Assembly (NCBI GenBank): GCA_020073015.1
Contig: JAIQFZ010000029.1
Span: 1-64,000, forward strand
Reading direction: 5' to 3'
DNA: 64,000 nucleotides
From: Terriglobia bacterium
Lineage (GTDB): Bacteria > Acidobacteriota > Terriglobia > Terriglobales > Acidobacteriaceae
Position numbers and translations under genes: made by a program. Shown here in pieces: positions 24,226 to 33,126 of this stretch. Numbering within the stretch: the first letter of the stretch is position 1; every line of letters starts with the position of its first letter. The notes below the pieces were generated by a model, which saw only the letters and a program-made list of their open reading frames with translations, ran no database searches and was not told the DNA's origin.

Positions 24226-24299
24226 TGGCTGGGCCGCTAGGATTCGAACCTAGACAAAGTGCTCCAAAGGCACTTGACCTACCATTAGTCGACGGCCCA
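24226..24299 (-). tRNA. tRNA-Gln (TTG)
   Basis: Minus-strand cloverleaf: acceptor TGGGCCG/CGGCCCA, D-arm CGACTAATGGTAGGTC, anticodon arm AGTGCCTTTGGAGCACT (anticodon TTG), T-arm CTAGGTTCGAATCCTAG, encoded CCA. The U1-A72 style acceptor end is typical of tRNA-Gln. Located between ispE and prs on the same strand. Confidence 0.95.
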
Positions 24300-24303
24300 G
24301 TAA

Positions 24304-24420
24304 AGTTGCTAGTTGCTGGTTTCTAGTTTCTAGCGAAAACCTGAAGCACTCAACTGCGATTTCGTTGCGTGTACTTCGGCCCACGACGAAACTAGAAACT
24401 AGCAACCAGAAACTAGAAAC
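24304..24420. repeat. GAAACTAGAAACTAGCAACCAG simple inverted repeats (family G)
   Basis: gttgctagttgctggtttctagtttctag (24305-24333) and its complement cgaaactagaaactagcaaccagaaactagaaac (24388-24421) flank a short unique stretch downstream of ispE and reach into its last codons. The same words occur at 35089-35160, upstream of queE. Confidence 0.65.
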
Positions 24421-25397
24421 TTTTGCCGATATTCTTGGCGCGTCAACGTGCTCGTCGCCACTGCCTTCACACCCTGCTTCCGCAGGCGACCCGCGGCCTT
24501 CACCGCTTCGGCGCGCGAACGGAACAGTCCGTACAGGGTTGACCCTGATCCAGAGAGCGAAGCGTATCGAGACCCCGCGCGCTCCAGCGCACGTTTTATG
24601 TCACGTAATTCGGGATGCTGCGGAAAAACGACCTTTTCAAAGTCGTTTTCAATCCCGGTACGGACAAGGTCGAGAAGCAGGCTCCCGGCCCGGCTCCCGC
24701 CTTTTGCAGGAGCACCGGTGTTAGGTGAATCACTCAGCCACGACGAAAGCACGCGGCCAACCTCCAATAGTCTATCGGAGGCCCCCAACTGCGTCAATTC
24801 ATGATTACTGGTGGAGCGTCGGGCGCTCCCGCCCGTCAGCGCATCCCACTCCGCAAACGCCTGCGGCGTCGAAACCCCAACCTCCGGCGTAACCACCACC
24901 ATCGGCGTAGCCGCCAAATCCGGCAGCGGATAAACCTCCTCCCCCCGCCCCACCCCTAACACCGTCCCGCCAACCAGGAAAAGCGGCAGATCCGACCCGA
25001 CCTCCGCGGCAATGCGCAATCTCGTTGCGCCCGCTAGAGACTGTTTCAGCGCCCGTTCCAGCGCAACCATCGTAGCCACCGCATTCGACGAAGCCGCCCC
25101 CAGCCCGCCCTGCACCGGCAGCCGTTTCTCGATCGCGACGGTGACTTTGCCCTTCGCACGGAACTCATCCATGACCCGCTCGACCATCCGATAGCACGTG
25201 TTCGAGGAATCAAGCGGAACCCGCGGGTCGTCACACAAGATCTCAATCCCCCGCCCGCTCCCCACCGTCACCCGAATGACGTCGTGCAATGCGATCGTCT
25301 GATAGACGGTGCGCAGATTGTGAAATCCATCCGCCCGCACACGCCCGATGTAGAGCCCGAGATTAATCTTGGCAAACGACCGCACCGCGACTGTCAT
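24399..25397 (-). CDS. ispE: 4-diphosphocytidyl-2-C-methyl-D-erythritol kinase, with repeat-derived insert
   Basis: 332 residues, GHMP kinase of the MEP isoprenoid pathway. Motifs: SFAKINLGLYIG near the start, KRLPVQGGLGAASSNAVA (ATP loop, ~90-107), and GSGSTLYGLF near the end. Expected ~290 residues; the excess includes ~186-196 (TGGSARRSTS), encoded by a palindromic repeat shared with the dinG-like insert, and a second GC-rich hairpin-like stretch near 24682-24722 (NTGAPAKGGSRAGS). The last residues overlap the family G repeat. The catalytic core looks intact. Confidence 0.93.
   Translation of the reverse strand: MTVAVRSFAKINLGLYIGRVRADGFHNLRTVYQTIALHDVIRVTVGSGRGIEILCDDPRVPLDSSNTCYRMVERVMDEFRAKGKVTVAIEKRLPVQGGLGAASSNAVATMVALERALKQSLAGATRLRIAAEVGSDLPLFLVGGTVLGVGRGEEVYPLPDLAATPMVVVTPEVGVSTPQAFAEWDALTGGSARRSTSNHELTQLGASDRLLEVGRVLSSWLSDSPNTGAPAKGGSRAGSLLLDLVRTGIENDFEKVVFPQHPELRDIKRALERAGSRYASLSGSGSTLYGLFRSRAEAVKAAGRLRKQGVKAVATSTLTRQEYRQKFLVSGC
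24811..24840. repeat. GTGGAGCGyCGGGCGCTCCCGCCCGTC repeat inside ispE (family I)
   Basis: gtggagcgtcgggcgctccc followed by gcccgtcagc matches the dinG-like insert at 19090-19120, but sits in the opposite orientation relative to its host gene. It is in frame. This shared sequence in two unrelated enzymes shows it is a mobile or dispersed element rather than family sequence. Confidence 0.7.
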
Positions 25398-25469
25398 GAA
25401 GGAGGAATTGTAAGCGATTCGGAGCTTCTGATTTTATGTCACTACTCCCAATACGCGGTCGCGGAACAG

Positions 25470-25532
25470 GTAGGGATCCCTCGACTCCACATTAGCTTGC
25501 TGCGCGAAGCTGATGTTCCGCTCGAGATGACG
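25470..25532. repeat. Variant family C repeat between ispE and the PEGA gene
   Basis: gtagggatccctcgactcca ... gatgttccgctcgagatgacgg keeps the ends of the 20022 copy (gtagggatccttcgactccg ... ctcaggatgac). The centre is a different hairpin, agcttgctgcgcgaagct. Confidence 0.6.
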
Positions 25533-25535
25533 GCT

Positions 25536-26264
25536 TTACTTCTTCTCCAAACTCGCGTCCAGCGTAAGCTCCGACCCCGCCGTAATCATCATCTCTTTCG
25601 TCCACGCCTTATATCCCGGCTTCTCCACGCGGAACACATGCTTGCCCGGAGGCAGCACAATCTTCGCGGGCGTGTATCCCATCGAATTCCCGTCGACAAA
25701 CACCTCCGCCAGGAAAGGAGTCGACCGCACATCTACTGCACCCGTAGTGGGCGCGGCCGGAGGCGATGCTTGCGCGGCCGGTTCCTGCGTAGCGGCTTTG
25801 CCCCTCGCAGTTTTCGAGTTCCCCTCTGAGAAACCAATCAGCGACTGCAGCGGAGCATCCAGTTCATCCAGCCGTTTCTTTTCATCCGCCGTCAGGGGAT
25901 CCATCGGGCGCCCCGTCTTGCGCTGTGTGATGTGCAGTCGCAAGCTGCCCGTGACCGAGCGCAACTGCATCGAGTCTTCAGAGACCTGGACCTTCAACGC
26001 GTAGCCCTTAGCCCAGTCTGGCGGAGGCTCCGGTTGTTCAGGCGACGCGTCATAGTTGCCCACGATCACCCGGTCCCGCAGTTGCACCGAGATTGTGTAG
26101 GTCGTCCGTTCCTCCAGGACCGGAGTGTTGACCACCCACGCCTTGGTGTAGCTGGAAGTCGACTTCTTGATGCCAGCGATCCGAGCGTATTGCCAAGCCG
26201 AGTCAGCGCCAGCGAATCCCACACAGGCAATCAGCAAGAAGGCAAGGATCAGAGCACGCTTCAT
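25536..26264 (-). CDS. Secreted PEGA-domain protein
   Basis: 242 residues: signal peptide MKRALILAFLLIACVGFAGA, a beta-rich middle domain (~21-125), an Ala/Pro-rich linker and a C-terminal PEGA domain (~175-242: GAVDVRSTPFLAEVFVDGNSMGYTPAKI...GKHVFRVEKPGYKAW). PEGA domains are presumed surface or periplasmic binding modules. No partner gene is apparent. Confidence 0.85.
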   Translation of the reverse strand: MKRALILAFLLIACVGFAGADSAWQYARIAGIKKSTSSYTKAWVVNTPVLEERTTYTISVQLRDRVIVGNYDASPEQPEPPPDWAKGYALKVQVSEDSMQLRSVTGSLRLHITQRKTGRPMDPLTADEKKRLDELDAPLQSLIGFSEGNSKTARGKAATQEPAAQASPPAAPTTGAVDVRSTPFLAEVFVDGNSMGYTPAKIVLPPGKHVFRVEKPGYKAWTKEMMITAGSELTLDASLEKK

Positions 26265-26385
26265 ACTGCATCAAGTTTACAAGGTCGTGGGTCGCGAGAC
26301 GCGTCGCAACCCCGCGTCCAGGGAATCGTAGTTGCGGATGACTTAAGGCTGATAGCTGATGGCTTCTCTTGCTACACTGCTTCCC

Positions 26386-27360
26386 GTGCCCACCCTCACC
26401 TACCTCGAGGCCATCCGCCAGGGAATCTGGGAGGAGATGGAGCGCGATCCCACGGTCTTCTGTCTCGGCGAAGATATCGGCATCTACGGTGGCGCCTTCA
26501 AAGTCACCGACGGCTTCATCGACCGCTTCGGCCCCGAACGCGTAATCGATACACCGATTGCGGAATCCGCCATCGTCGGCGCGGCTTTCGGTGCTGCTCT
26601 CACCGGCCTGCGTCCCGTCGCCGAGTTCCAGTTCATGGACTTCATTGGTTGCGCCTTCAACCAGATCGTCAACATGGCTGCCAAGTCGCACTATCGCTGG
26701 GGAGCGCCCGCGCCGCTCGTCATCCGTGGCCCGAGTGGCGGCAATGTTCACGGGGGCCCGTTCCACTCGCAAAATCCGGAGATGTGGTTCGTGCACGCCC
26801 CCGGCCTGAAAGTCGTCTGCCCGGCGACCGCCTACGATGCCAAAGGCCTGATCAAGTCCGCCATCCGCGACAACAACCCGGTCATTTTCTTCGAGCACAA
26901 ATATCTTTACCGGCGGATCAAAGAGGAAATTCCCGAGGGCGACTACACAGTCCCTCTCGGCAAGGCCCGTGTCGCCCGCGAAGGCCGCCATCTCAGCGTG
27001 ATCACCTACGCCGCCATGGTGCACACCGCGCTCGAGGCCGCCGAAATCCTCAGCAAAGAAGGGATCGAGATCGAAATCCTCGACCTGCGCACCGTTTCGC
27101 CCCTCGATCGCCAAGCCATCGCCGCGACCATCTCAAAAACAAACAAGGTCATCATCCTGCACGAGCACGCCCGCACCGGTGGCTTGGCCGGAGAAATTTC
27201 AGCAATCATCAACGAAGAAGTCTTCGACTCGCTCGACGGCCCGATCGTGCGCTTGACCGCCCCCGACACCCCGGTGCCGTTTTCGCCTCCGCAGGAAGAG
27301 TTCTACTTGCCCAGAGTGGCCGATCTGGTGCGGGAGGCGCACCACCTGCACGCGTACTGA
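26386..27360 (+). CDS. 2-oxoacid dehydrogenase E1 component, beta subunit
   Basis: 324 residues of the transketolase-like beta subunit of pyruvate, acetoin or branched-chain 2-oxoacid dehydrogenase. Motifs: LGEDIGIYGGAFKVTDGF, RVIDTPIAESAIVGAAFGAALTGLRPV, RGPSGGNVHGGPFHSQ, FFEHKYLYRRIKEE and ILHEHARTGGLAGEIS. The alpha subunit and E2 are not adjacent, so substrate type is uncertain. The family usually begins MPTLTYLEA, so the GTG at 26386 is preferred over the ATG at 26359. TACACT lies 7 nt before it with no ribosome site. Confidence 0.9.
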   Translation: MPTLTYLEAIRQGIWEEMERDPTVFCLGEDIGIYGGAFKVTDGFIDRFGPERVIDTPIAESAIVGAAFGAALTGLRPVAEFQFMDFIGCAFNQIVNMAAKSHYRWGAPAPLVIRGPSGGNVHGGPFHSQNPEMWFVHAPGLKVVCPATAYDAKGLIKSAIRDNNPVIFFEHKYLYRRIKEEIPEGDYTVPLGKARVAREGRHLSVITYAAMVHTALEAAEILSKEGIEIEILDLRTVSPLDRQAIAATISKTNKVIILHEHARTGGLAGEISAIINEEVFDSLDGPIVRLTAPDTPVPFSPPQEEFYLPRVADLVREAHHLHAY

Positions 27361-27453
27361 CATCGCGCCTTCGCACCGGTTGCCCCTTCGTGGCCCTCTG
27401 CTGTTATATATAGCGAGCGGCCGTTTTTTCTTCGGCTCTCCGCGAGGACTCGT

Positions 27454-28005
27454 ATGCGTAACTTTTTCTATGGTGTCATCGTCACCATTCTGGTTCTGGC
27501 GATCGGAGGCGCTGGGCTCGCCCTGCTCGGTTTTATTCCCACTAATGCCAACACTGCGCCGCCGAAAATGGAGCGACACATCGCCATGAGTGCGCTCGAC
27601 GCCTCCATGGAGCGCCACGCCCCCCGCGTCAATAATCCCGTGCCGCCGACCGACGAGAATCTGATCGAGGGGATCAAGATCTACACCATGAATTGCGCTC
27701 AGTGCCACGGCGGGCTCGATCGCAAGCCGGCAGAACTCGGGCGCTCCTTCTATCCCCCGGCTCCCGACCTCATGCTTAATCCTCCCGATGATCCCGAGTG
27801 GCACGTTTTCTATGCCATCCGCACTGGCGTCCGCTACACCGGAATGCCAGCCTGGGAAAAGAACCTCTCCGAGTCCGACCTGTGGAAGGTCACCGCCTTT
27901 CTTACCCGGGTGGAGAAATTGCCGCCCGCCGTTCAGGACTACTGGAAAAAAGCCAGTGGCATCAATCCTCCCACCGAAGCTCAGGAAGAGCACAAACACA
28001 AATAA
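27454..28005 (+). CDS. Membrane-anchored monoheme cytochrome c
   Basis: 183 residues with an N-terminal membrane anchor (~5-28), heme motif C81-A-Q-C84-H85 and probable Met ligand M131 in RYTGMPAW, a class I cytochrome c fold resembling subunit III of cbb3 oxidases or alcohol dehydrogenase cytochromes. It is periplasmic electron transfer; the partner is not visible nearby. The Lys/His tail (EEHKHK) is unusual but minor. Lies 93 nt downstream of the E1-beta gene. Confidence 0.88.
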   Translation: MRNFFYGVIVTILVLAIGGAGLALLGFIPTNANTAPPKMERHIAMSALDASMERHAPRVNNPVPPTDENLIEGIKIYTMNCAQCHGGLDRKPAELGRSFYPPAPDLMLNPPDDPEWHVFYAIRTGVRYTGMPAWEKNLSESDLWKVTAFLTRVEKLPPAVQDYWKKASGINPPTEAQEEHKHK

Positions 28006-28060
28006 ATAGTTAGAGAGGCGAACCTGGACGCCCGCGCTTCTCGGAGAGACTACTTTAGTT

Positions 28061-29431
28061 CTACGGACGGGTGAAATTGATCGTAAGGACGGTCTGCGTC
28101 TCTGCCGGATGTCCGTTGAGGCTGTAGGGCTGGAACCGCCACTGCTTGACCGCGGCAATGGCCGCCCGGCCAAGTACAAAATACCCGCGAACGATCTTCA
28201 GGTCTTCCACGCTTCCATCTCGAGCAATCATTGCCTGCAGCACAACCGAGCCTTGCAGCTTCTTGCCAACCGCCTCGGGCGGATACACCGGGTCCACGCT
28301 GTGAACCAGCATCGCCCGGGCCGCTTCCTCGCTCAAGTGAACGGGTTCACTGAACTGCGGAATCGGCGGCACCGGAGTCGATACAGGCATGATCTGCGCC
28401 GGTCCCACCGTCGCGACCACCGGTGGACCAATGGGAGCCGCGCCCCTCAGGCTCTCCGGAAGCGGGCCGTGCTCCACATGCATCGGGGGCGGGTCTATGT
28501 GCAAAAGTTCTGGCGTGGGGAGTGGAAAATCAAACGCCTTCGGCAAGCGCACCGCACCTTCCGGCACACTCGCTTCCCTCGAGATCAGTCCCAGCGTGGG
28601 ATCACCATGCGCATTCTCAGTAGTTCGGGCAAAATATGCGTCTTGTTGCGCGTCGGCGATCACCGAACCAACCGGTTGCGCCCCGGTCCGGCTCGTATAT
28701 AACAACGCGGCCATCGACTCCTTCAACACCTGGAATGTCCCCTCGTGGGTTTGGCCCAGATACAACACCGTCTCGCGCGATCGCCAAAGGCTGAACACGG
28801 CCGCGCAAGCCAGCACCGCAGCGCAGACCGTGCGGAATCCAATGACGTGCCGTAACCGCTCCGGCTCTGTCTCGTCGATCGCTGCTTCCTCACTCCCGGT
28901 GCGTTCTTCCGGCTCCTGGATATCCGTCTGAGGCGCGTCCATGCGGCGCTTGGGCGCTTCGGCTGCAATGGATACGAGGTTTGGATCCTCGGGTTCGCGG
29001 GACGCCTCCGCAGTCTCGAACTGCTGGAGTGATCCACCCCGTTCCGCGTCCGCCGCCGCCGACTGCATCTGCATTTGCTGGCACGCCTTCGCCAGGACTG
29101 CGCGGGCTTCCTCGGTGGTAATCGGACGGTACAGGAGAAATTCCAGCCGGTTTTCGCGCAGCTCTCTGGGCGCTGGTTCGCTGTCGACAATCGCAATCAC
29201 GACCGCGTTGCGGTTCGCCGCCGACTCCCGGGCGCGCTTCAGCAGGAAGGTCGCCTCCGGCTGGTCCGCCCAATCGACGATCACACACGAGAAGCTTTGC
29301 TTGGTCCCTTTTTCGATGGCATTGAAGATGTCAGAACACAATTCAGCCCGAATCCCCAACTCATTGAACACCCCCGCCACTGACTCGGCGGGCTCAGGGC
29401 TTTTCGAAAACAGCAGGGCGCGGAGTGCCAT
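28061..29431 (-). CDS. Receiver-like domain fused to a TonB C-terminal domain
   Basis: 456 residues. Residues 1-~115 resemble a response-regulator receiver (ALLFSKSPEPAESVAGVFNELG..., CVIVDWADQPEATFLLK, FLLYRPITTEEARAVLAKA) with a single aspartate in VDWAD but without the usual acidic pair. After a charged linker comes one membrane helix (~203-221), then a Pro-rich periplasmic stretch and a TonB_C domain (VDPVYPPEAVGKKLQGSVVLQAMIARDGSVED...VKQWRFQPY). The cytoplasmic receiver-like part could signal to, or be moved by, the TonB part. No ExbB/ExbD adjoin. Confidence 0.82.
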   Translation of the reverse strand: MALRALLFSKSPEPAESVAGVFNELGIRAELCSDIFNAIEKGTKQSFSCVIVDWADQPEATFLLKRARESAANRNAVVIAIVDSEPAPRELRENRLEFLLYRPITTEEARAVLAKACQQMQMQSAAADAERGGSLQQFETAEASREPEDPNLVSIAAEAPKRRMDAPQTDIQEPEERTGSEEAAIDETEPERLRHVIGFRTVCAAVLACAAVFSLWRSRETVLYLGQTHEGTFQVLKESMAALLYTSRTGAQPVGSVIADAQQDAYFARTTENAHGDPTLGLISREASVPEGAVRLPKAFDFPLPTPELLHIDPPPMHVEHGPLPESLRGAAPIGPPVVATVGPAQIMPVSTPVPPIPQFSEPVHLSEEAARAMLVHSVDPVYPPEAVGKKLQGSVVLQAMIARDGSVEDLKIVRGYFVLGRAAIAAVKQWRFQPYSLNGHPAETQTVLTINFTRP

Positions 29432-29702
29432 CTCCCCAACAGACTATCGGCATTTCATTCCGCGTGACAGGTAACCAGTGGGTATTGCACTCCGGCGGGA
29501 ATCCGGCCATCCCCACAACAGGTTTCACGAGAGCAGACTTGGGTTAGGGCCGGGCTCAGACGCGCCCATAGACCCCGCAAACGAAGCGGGCTTCAGCCCC
29601 CGAGGGTGGATTTGTTGGCCTTAACGGAACTGTTGAATTCAGGTTCCCTGCCCGGGCCTTATCAACGCGGTAACTTTCGTAACCTTGCTTGGGCCGGAAC
29701 CA
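29432..29702. other. Intergenic gap before the PDZ operon end; one short repeat
   Basis: No credible gene. It contains agcgggcttcagcccccgaggg (29586-29607), a GGCTTCAGCC-type hairpin of family H, and otherwise nothing I recognise. It is the 5' side of the TonB-like gene and the 3' side of the PDZ gene. Confidence 0.5.
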
Positions 29703-30764
29703 TCACAACTCAGCCGAATCTCCGCACATCTCGTGGCTGAGCTTTTCCTGGAGGTCTCGCATTTTCCGCTGCGAATCCTGCAGCTTCTTTTGAAAGTCCT
29801 TCGACTGTATCTTCCGTTGCACCTTCTCTATCGCCGGACCGATGCGCGCCATTTCGTCGCCCAGCCGGCCCAGTTGTATTTCCGTTTCTGCGGTGATTTC
29901 GGGTATGTCGATGTCGAAACTGTCCTCCATCAGGCTCCCAGAATCCCTCCTCGCCGGAAGCGTCAGGTTCAGATTCTGTTCCTTCTTCTCCCGAACCACC
30001 GTGACGGCTGCCGAGCCACCCGAAGCCGACCGCAGCGCATGGGTGAAGTCCGACGTGTCATTCACTGCCTGGCTGTTGACCTTCACCACCACGTCCCCCG
30101 CGCGGAATCCGGCCTTCTCTGCTTTGCTCCCCTTCTCCACCGAGCGCACCAGCACGCCCTTGCCGTTCTTGACTCCAAAAAATTCTCCCAGCTGCGGCGT
30201 GATGTTCTCGATCATCAGCCCGCTGCGCACCGAAGAATGCGCGATCACCACCGAAATCGGTGGCTCGAAGTCTGGCATGACAGGCATCTCCGGCATGTGG
30301 AGGTTGATTTCGGGGAGGTTCGGTTGGTAGGCCATCGATTTGCGCCGGTCCGCCAGCTGCAACTTGATGGTGAGCGGCTGGCCGTCGCGGCTGACACCGA
30401 GCGTGATCACCCTTCCCGGGGGTGTTTCCTTGATCATCCTCCGCAACTGCGCGGCACTCTCGACCGCGGTTCCGTTCAAGGTCAGGATCACATCATGCTC
30501 ATGCAGCCCAGCCTTGCCCGCGGGCGCGTCCTGATCGACCATCGTGATTTCCGCCCCGTGTTCCTCCTTCAACTTCAAATCTCCGAGGCGTTCCGATGTG
30601 ACGTCGGCGATGTCCACTCCCATGTAGGACGATCCGCTCCCCCCCTCATCCGCGTTGTAACCCCAACTCCAGTTCTCACCGGTCGTGTCGTAACCCAGCT
30701 CTTCCGATTGCGCAACCGGCAGCAGTGCGAAAAACACCAGGCAAAGCAGGATGCGATGTGTCAT
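29703..30764 (-). CDS. Periplasmic protein with two PDZ domains
   Basis: About 353 residues from ATG 30764, which follows GGAGAGGACCT. Signal peptide THRILLCLVFFALLPVAQS. Two PDZ-like domains: ~60-125 (YMGVDIADVT...GAEITMVDQDAPAGKAGLHEHDVILTLNG) and ~165-260 (ITPQLGEFFGVKNGKGVLVRSVEKGSKAEKAGFRAGDVVVKVN). A C-terminal coiled coil (EKVQRKIQSKDFQKKLQDSQRKMRDLQEKL) follows. No protease domain, so it is probably a scaffold or sensor of envelope proteins. Last gene of the sigma/anti-sigma operon. Confidence 0.87.
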   Translation of the reverse strand: MTHRILLCLVFFALLPVAQSEELGYDTTGENWSWGYNADEGGSGSSYMGVDIADVTSERLGDLKLKEEHGAEITMVDQDAPAGKAGLHEHDVILTLNGTAVESAAQLRRMIKETPPGRVITLGVSRDGQPLTIKLQLADRRKSMAYQPNLPEINLHMPEMPVMPDFEPPISVVIAHSSVRSGLMIENITPQLGEFFGVKNGKGVLVRSVEKGSKAEKAGFRAGDVVVKVNSQAVNDTSDFTHALRSASGGSAAVTVVREKKEQNLNLTLPARRDSGSLMEDSFDIDIPEITAETEIQLGRLGDEMARIGPAIEKVQRKIQSKDFQKKLQDSQRKMRDLQEKLSHEMCGDSAEL

Positions 30765-30791
30765 AGGTCCTCTCCAACCGCCGCCTTGCAA

Positions 30792-31994
30792 CTAATGGCT
30801 AACGCGGCGAAAGTTAATGTTCCCAGAGCTCGTGCGAACCTTCAGCACCGGTCCGCCGCCATTCAGCTGTCCTTCCGCCGTCACCGTCCGCGGCCCCGGC
30901 CAGGTTCCCCCCTCACTGGAAACGTGGATATCCGAAAAATCGCTGTGGATCATATGACCGTTGGCCAGTTCGATCGCCGCTCGAATGGAAACCTGCAGAT
31001 TGTCGGACAGGTAAACGGTGATGTCGCCCGCCGTAGTCTCCAGCACGGAGTCGGAGCGCTCTCCGCTCGACGCAAGAAGCTTCGCGATGATCCCACCGGC
31101 AGCCGTCTCCGCCCGCACCGACGGCGCTCCATCCAGCTGAATACTTCCTCCGCCGGTCTGCACTCGCACCGGTCCTTTCGCGGAAGTGAGCCGGATACTG
31201 CCCGCGCCCGAGTCGATCTCTGCTGCCCCTCCGATTTCGCCCAGGTCCACGCTGCCGCCACCGGTGGAGGCGCGCACCTTGCCGGCACACTTGTCGACTC
31301 GAATACTGCCCGCGCCCGTCTGCAGCACTGCGCCTTGCAAGCCGGAGAGCACCACCACGCTGCCCGCGCCGCTTTCCGCGTTGATCTTGCCCTTGGCGGA
31401 AATAATCTTGATGTTGCCTCCGCCCGTCTGCAGATTCACGTCGCTGCCGACGTTGCCGACTTCAATCGAGCCTCCGCCCGTCTCCGCCGTCACCGGCCCG
31501 CCGATGTCGTCGATGTGAATGCTTCCGCCGCCGCTCTCAAGCTCCGCGCGACCCGCAATCCCGGTTGCGGTGACGCTGCCTCCGTCCGTCTCGATCTTCG
31601 CCAACTCCATGTTCCGCGGCACATGGATCACGAAATCCCCGGCGCACTCCCGATTCCGCCCGCCTCGCGATTGCGCTTCGATGAACGCCGTGTCACCCCG
31701 TACGTACGTTTCGACTTTGTACCTCTCAAACTCCCGGCGGGCGCTCCGTTCCGAAGAGGTATAAGCACGACGATGAATTACATAACTCACACCGGACTGC
31801 GATCCGCCTTCCACCCGCACCGAACCCGCTTCCAGCTTTACCCGGAGATTTTTCGCTCCACCAAGATCCCCTTTGATTTCCTGCACCCAGTTGCTGCCGT
31901 CTCGATACACCCGTGATTCCTGGCACACCGCCAGAGAGGCCAGCGTGCCCAACACCACCACCGCACCGCCAGCGAATTTAAGAGCCCGTTTCAA
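30792..31994 (-). CDS. DUF4097-family secreted beta-helix protein
   Basis: 400 residues: signal peptide ~1-24 (MKRALKFAGGAVVVLGTLASLAVC), then many ~18-20-residue repeats of the form GGGSIxVxxxxGxVxAxTGxG (for example AETGGGSIEVGNVGSDVNLQ), the pattern of DUF4097 putative adhesins that fold as right-handed beta-helices. Located between the anti-sigma factor and PDZ genes on the same strand. Role unknown, likely envelope-associated. Confidence 0.87.
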   Translation of the reverse strand: MKRALKFAGGAVVVLGTLASLAVCQESRVYRDGSNWVQEIKGDLGGAKNLRVKLEAGSVRVEGGSQSGVSYVIHRRAYTSSERSARREFERYKVETYVRGDTAFIEAQSRGGRNRECAGDFVIHVPRNMELAKIETDGGSVTATGIAGRAELESGGGSIHIDDIGGPVTAETGGGSIEVGNVGSDVNLQTGGGNIKIISAKGKINAESGAGSVVVLSGLQGAVLQTGAGSIRVDKCAGKVRASTGGGSVDLGEIGGAAEIDSGAGSIRLTSAKGPVRVQTGGGSIQLDGAPSVRAETAAGGIIAKLLASSGERSDSVLETTAGDITVYLSDNLQVSIRAAIELANGHMIHSDFSDIHVSSEGGTWPGPRTVTAEGQLNGGGPVLKVRTSSGNINFRRVSH

Positions 31995-32132
31995 TTTATT
32001 ACTCCTTTAAATATCCGCTCCGGCCATCGCTTCAGCGATGCCGCAAGCCCATCTCGTTACAGCTCTGCAGGGTCGTGGTCGAAATTTCGACCCTTCCCGA
32101 TTCGTCCAACGACTGACGACCGACGACCATTC

Positions 32133-33089
32133 TCAATCCATCTCCGGCATCTGCCTTACCATGGTGCGCGCCTGCGAGCGAATCGACACGTTCTGATCCG
32201 TCTCCGCCAGCCTCGTCAGCACCGACCGCACGCCGCTGTCCGCCTTCATCGGCTCCACCAGTCGCAATGCCTGCATCCGCACGCCCGGATTGGCATCGCC
32301 GATCAGCGACTGCAACACCGCATTCCGCACACGCGGATCCTGCTTGACGAATCCGCTCAGCCCATCCAGCGCTTTCAGCCGCACGCCCGGATTCGTATCA
32401 TTCTGCAGGGCGTACAGCAACGCCTCGCGCACATTCGTCTCGTTGGGTGCCTGCGTCAGCAGGTCCACCGAGTCCATCCGAACGCCGGAGTTGTAGTTGT
32501 TGCGAGCGGCAAAAAGGAGTAACTGCTGGATGCGCTGGTCGCTCAGCGAACCTTTCTCTTCCTTGGTGGAAACGGTGTCGTACTTGATGTTGACTTGATT
32601 GGATCCCGGTTCCTGGGTGATGGAACGAATGCCGGTAATGGCGGAAGCTTCAGTCGGGGAGGGGGTGCCAGTGGAAGATGAGTCGACCTGCGCAATGTTG
32701 CTGATGCCTGTACGATTCGCCAAGAAGTTGTAGGTCGCCCCAATCCCCCCGCCAAACCCCACGATGAATATCACGGCCGCCAGCGCCGGCGACATCCGAA
32801 TCTGCCGCAGCCATGTGCCCGGCTCAAAAATCACGCGCTGCCAGAAGCCGCCCTGGCGCGCCGTTTCCAGCGCTTCCTGCAGCCGCATTCTCGACGCTGC
32901 CACCAGGTTCGGCGTCGGCTCGGCCACCGGCAATTGCGACAGCGTCGCATGCAACTTGCGTGTCGCCTTCAGTTCGGTCGCGCACTCCGGACACCGCCCG
33001 AGATGCTGCTCTACTTCATACCGCGCATCGTCTTCCAGTTCGTTGTAGACGTAGAACAGAATGTTCTGTCGAACCCAATCGCATTTCAT
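32133..33089 (-). CDS. Membrane anti-sigma factor with zinc finger and HEAT repeats
   Basis: 318 residues. N-terminal zinc-binding anti-sigma domain with H-x3-C-x2-C in EQHLGRCPECATEL (~29-40), one membrane helix (~101-122, ALAAVIFIVGFGGGIGA), and a C-terminal periplasmic array of HEAT-like repeats (~205-318: QNDTNPGVRLKALDGLSGFV, GDANPGVRMQALRLVEPM). It probably holds the adjacent ECF sigma factor inactive until an envelope signal acts on the HEAT part. It begins ~38 nt after the sigma gene. Confidence 0.88.
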   Translation of the reverse strand: MKCDWVRQNILFYVYNELEDDARYEVEQHLGRCPECATELKATRKLHATLSQLPVAEPTPNLVAASRMRLQEALETARQGGFWQRVIFEPGTWLRQIRMSPALAAVIFIVGFGGGIGATYNFLANRTGISNIAQVDSSSTGTPSPTEASAITGIRSITQEPGSNQVNIKYDTVSTKEEKGSLSDQRIQQLLLFAARNNYNSGVRMDSVDLLTQAPNETNVREALLYALQNDTNPGVRLKALDGLSGFVKQDPRVRNAVLQSLIGDANPGVRMQALRLVEPMKADSGVRSVLTRLAETDQNVSIRSQARTMVRQMPEMD

Positions 33090-33126
33090 TGCCGTACCCC
33101 TTCCGCGGGGAAAAAATTCAAACCGT

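Noticed and set aside
25932-27413. 493-residue + strand ORF
   Set aside because: Overlaps the PEGA gene antisense and the E1-beta gene in another frame; Arg-rich and without motifs.
29685-31916. 743-residue + strand ORF
   Set aside because: Antisense to the PDZ and DUF4097 genes, whose signal peptides, repeats and ribosome sites are clear. It is Arg/His-rich with no domain, as expected for a GC-rich shadow frame.
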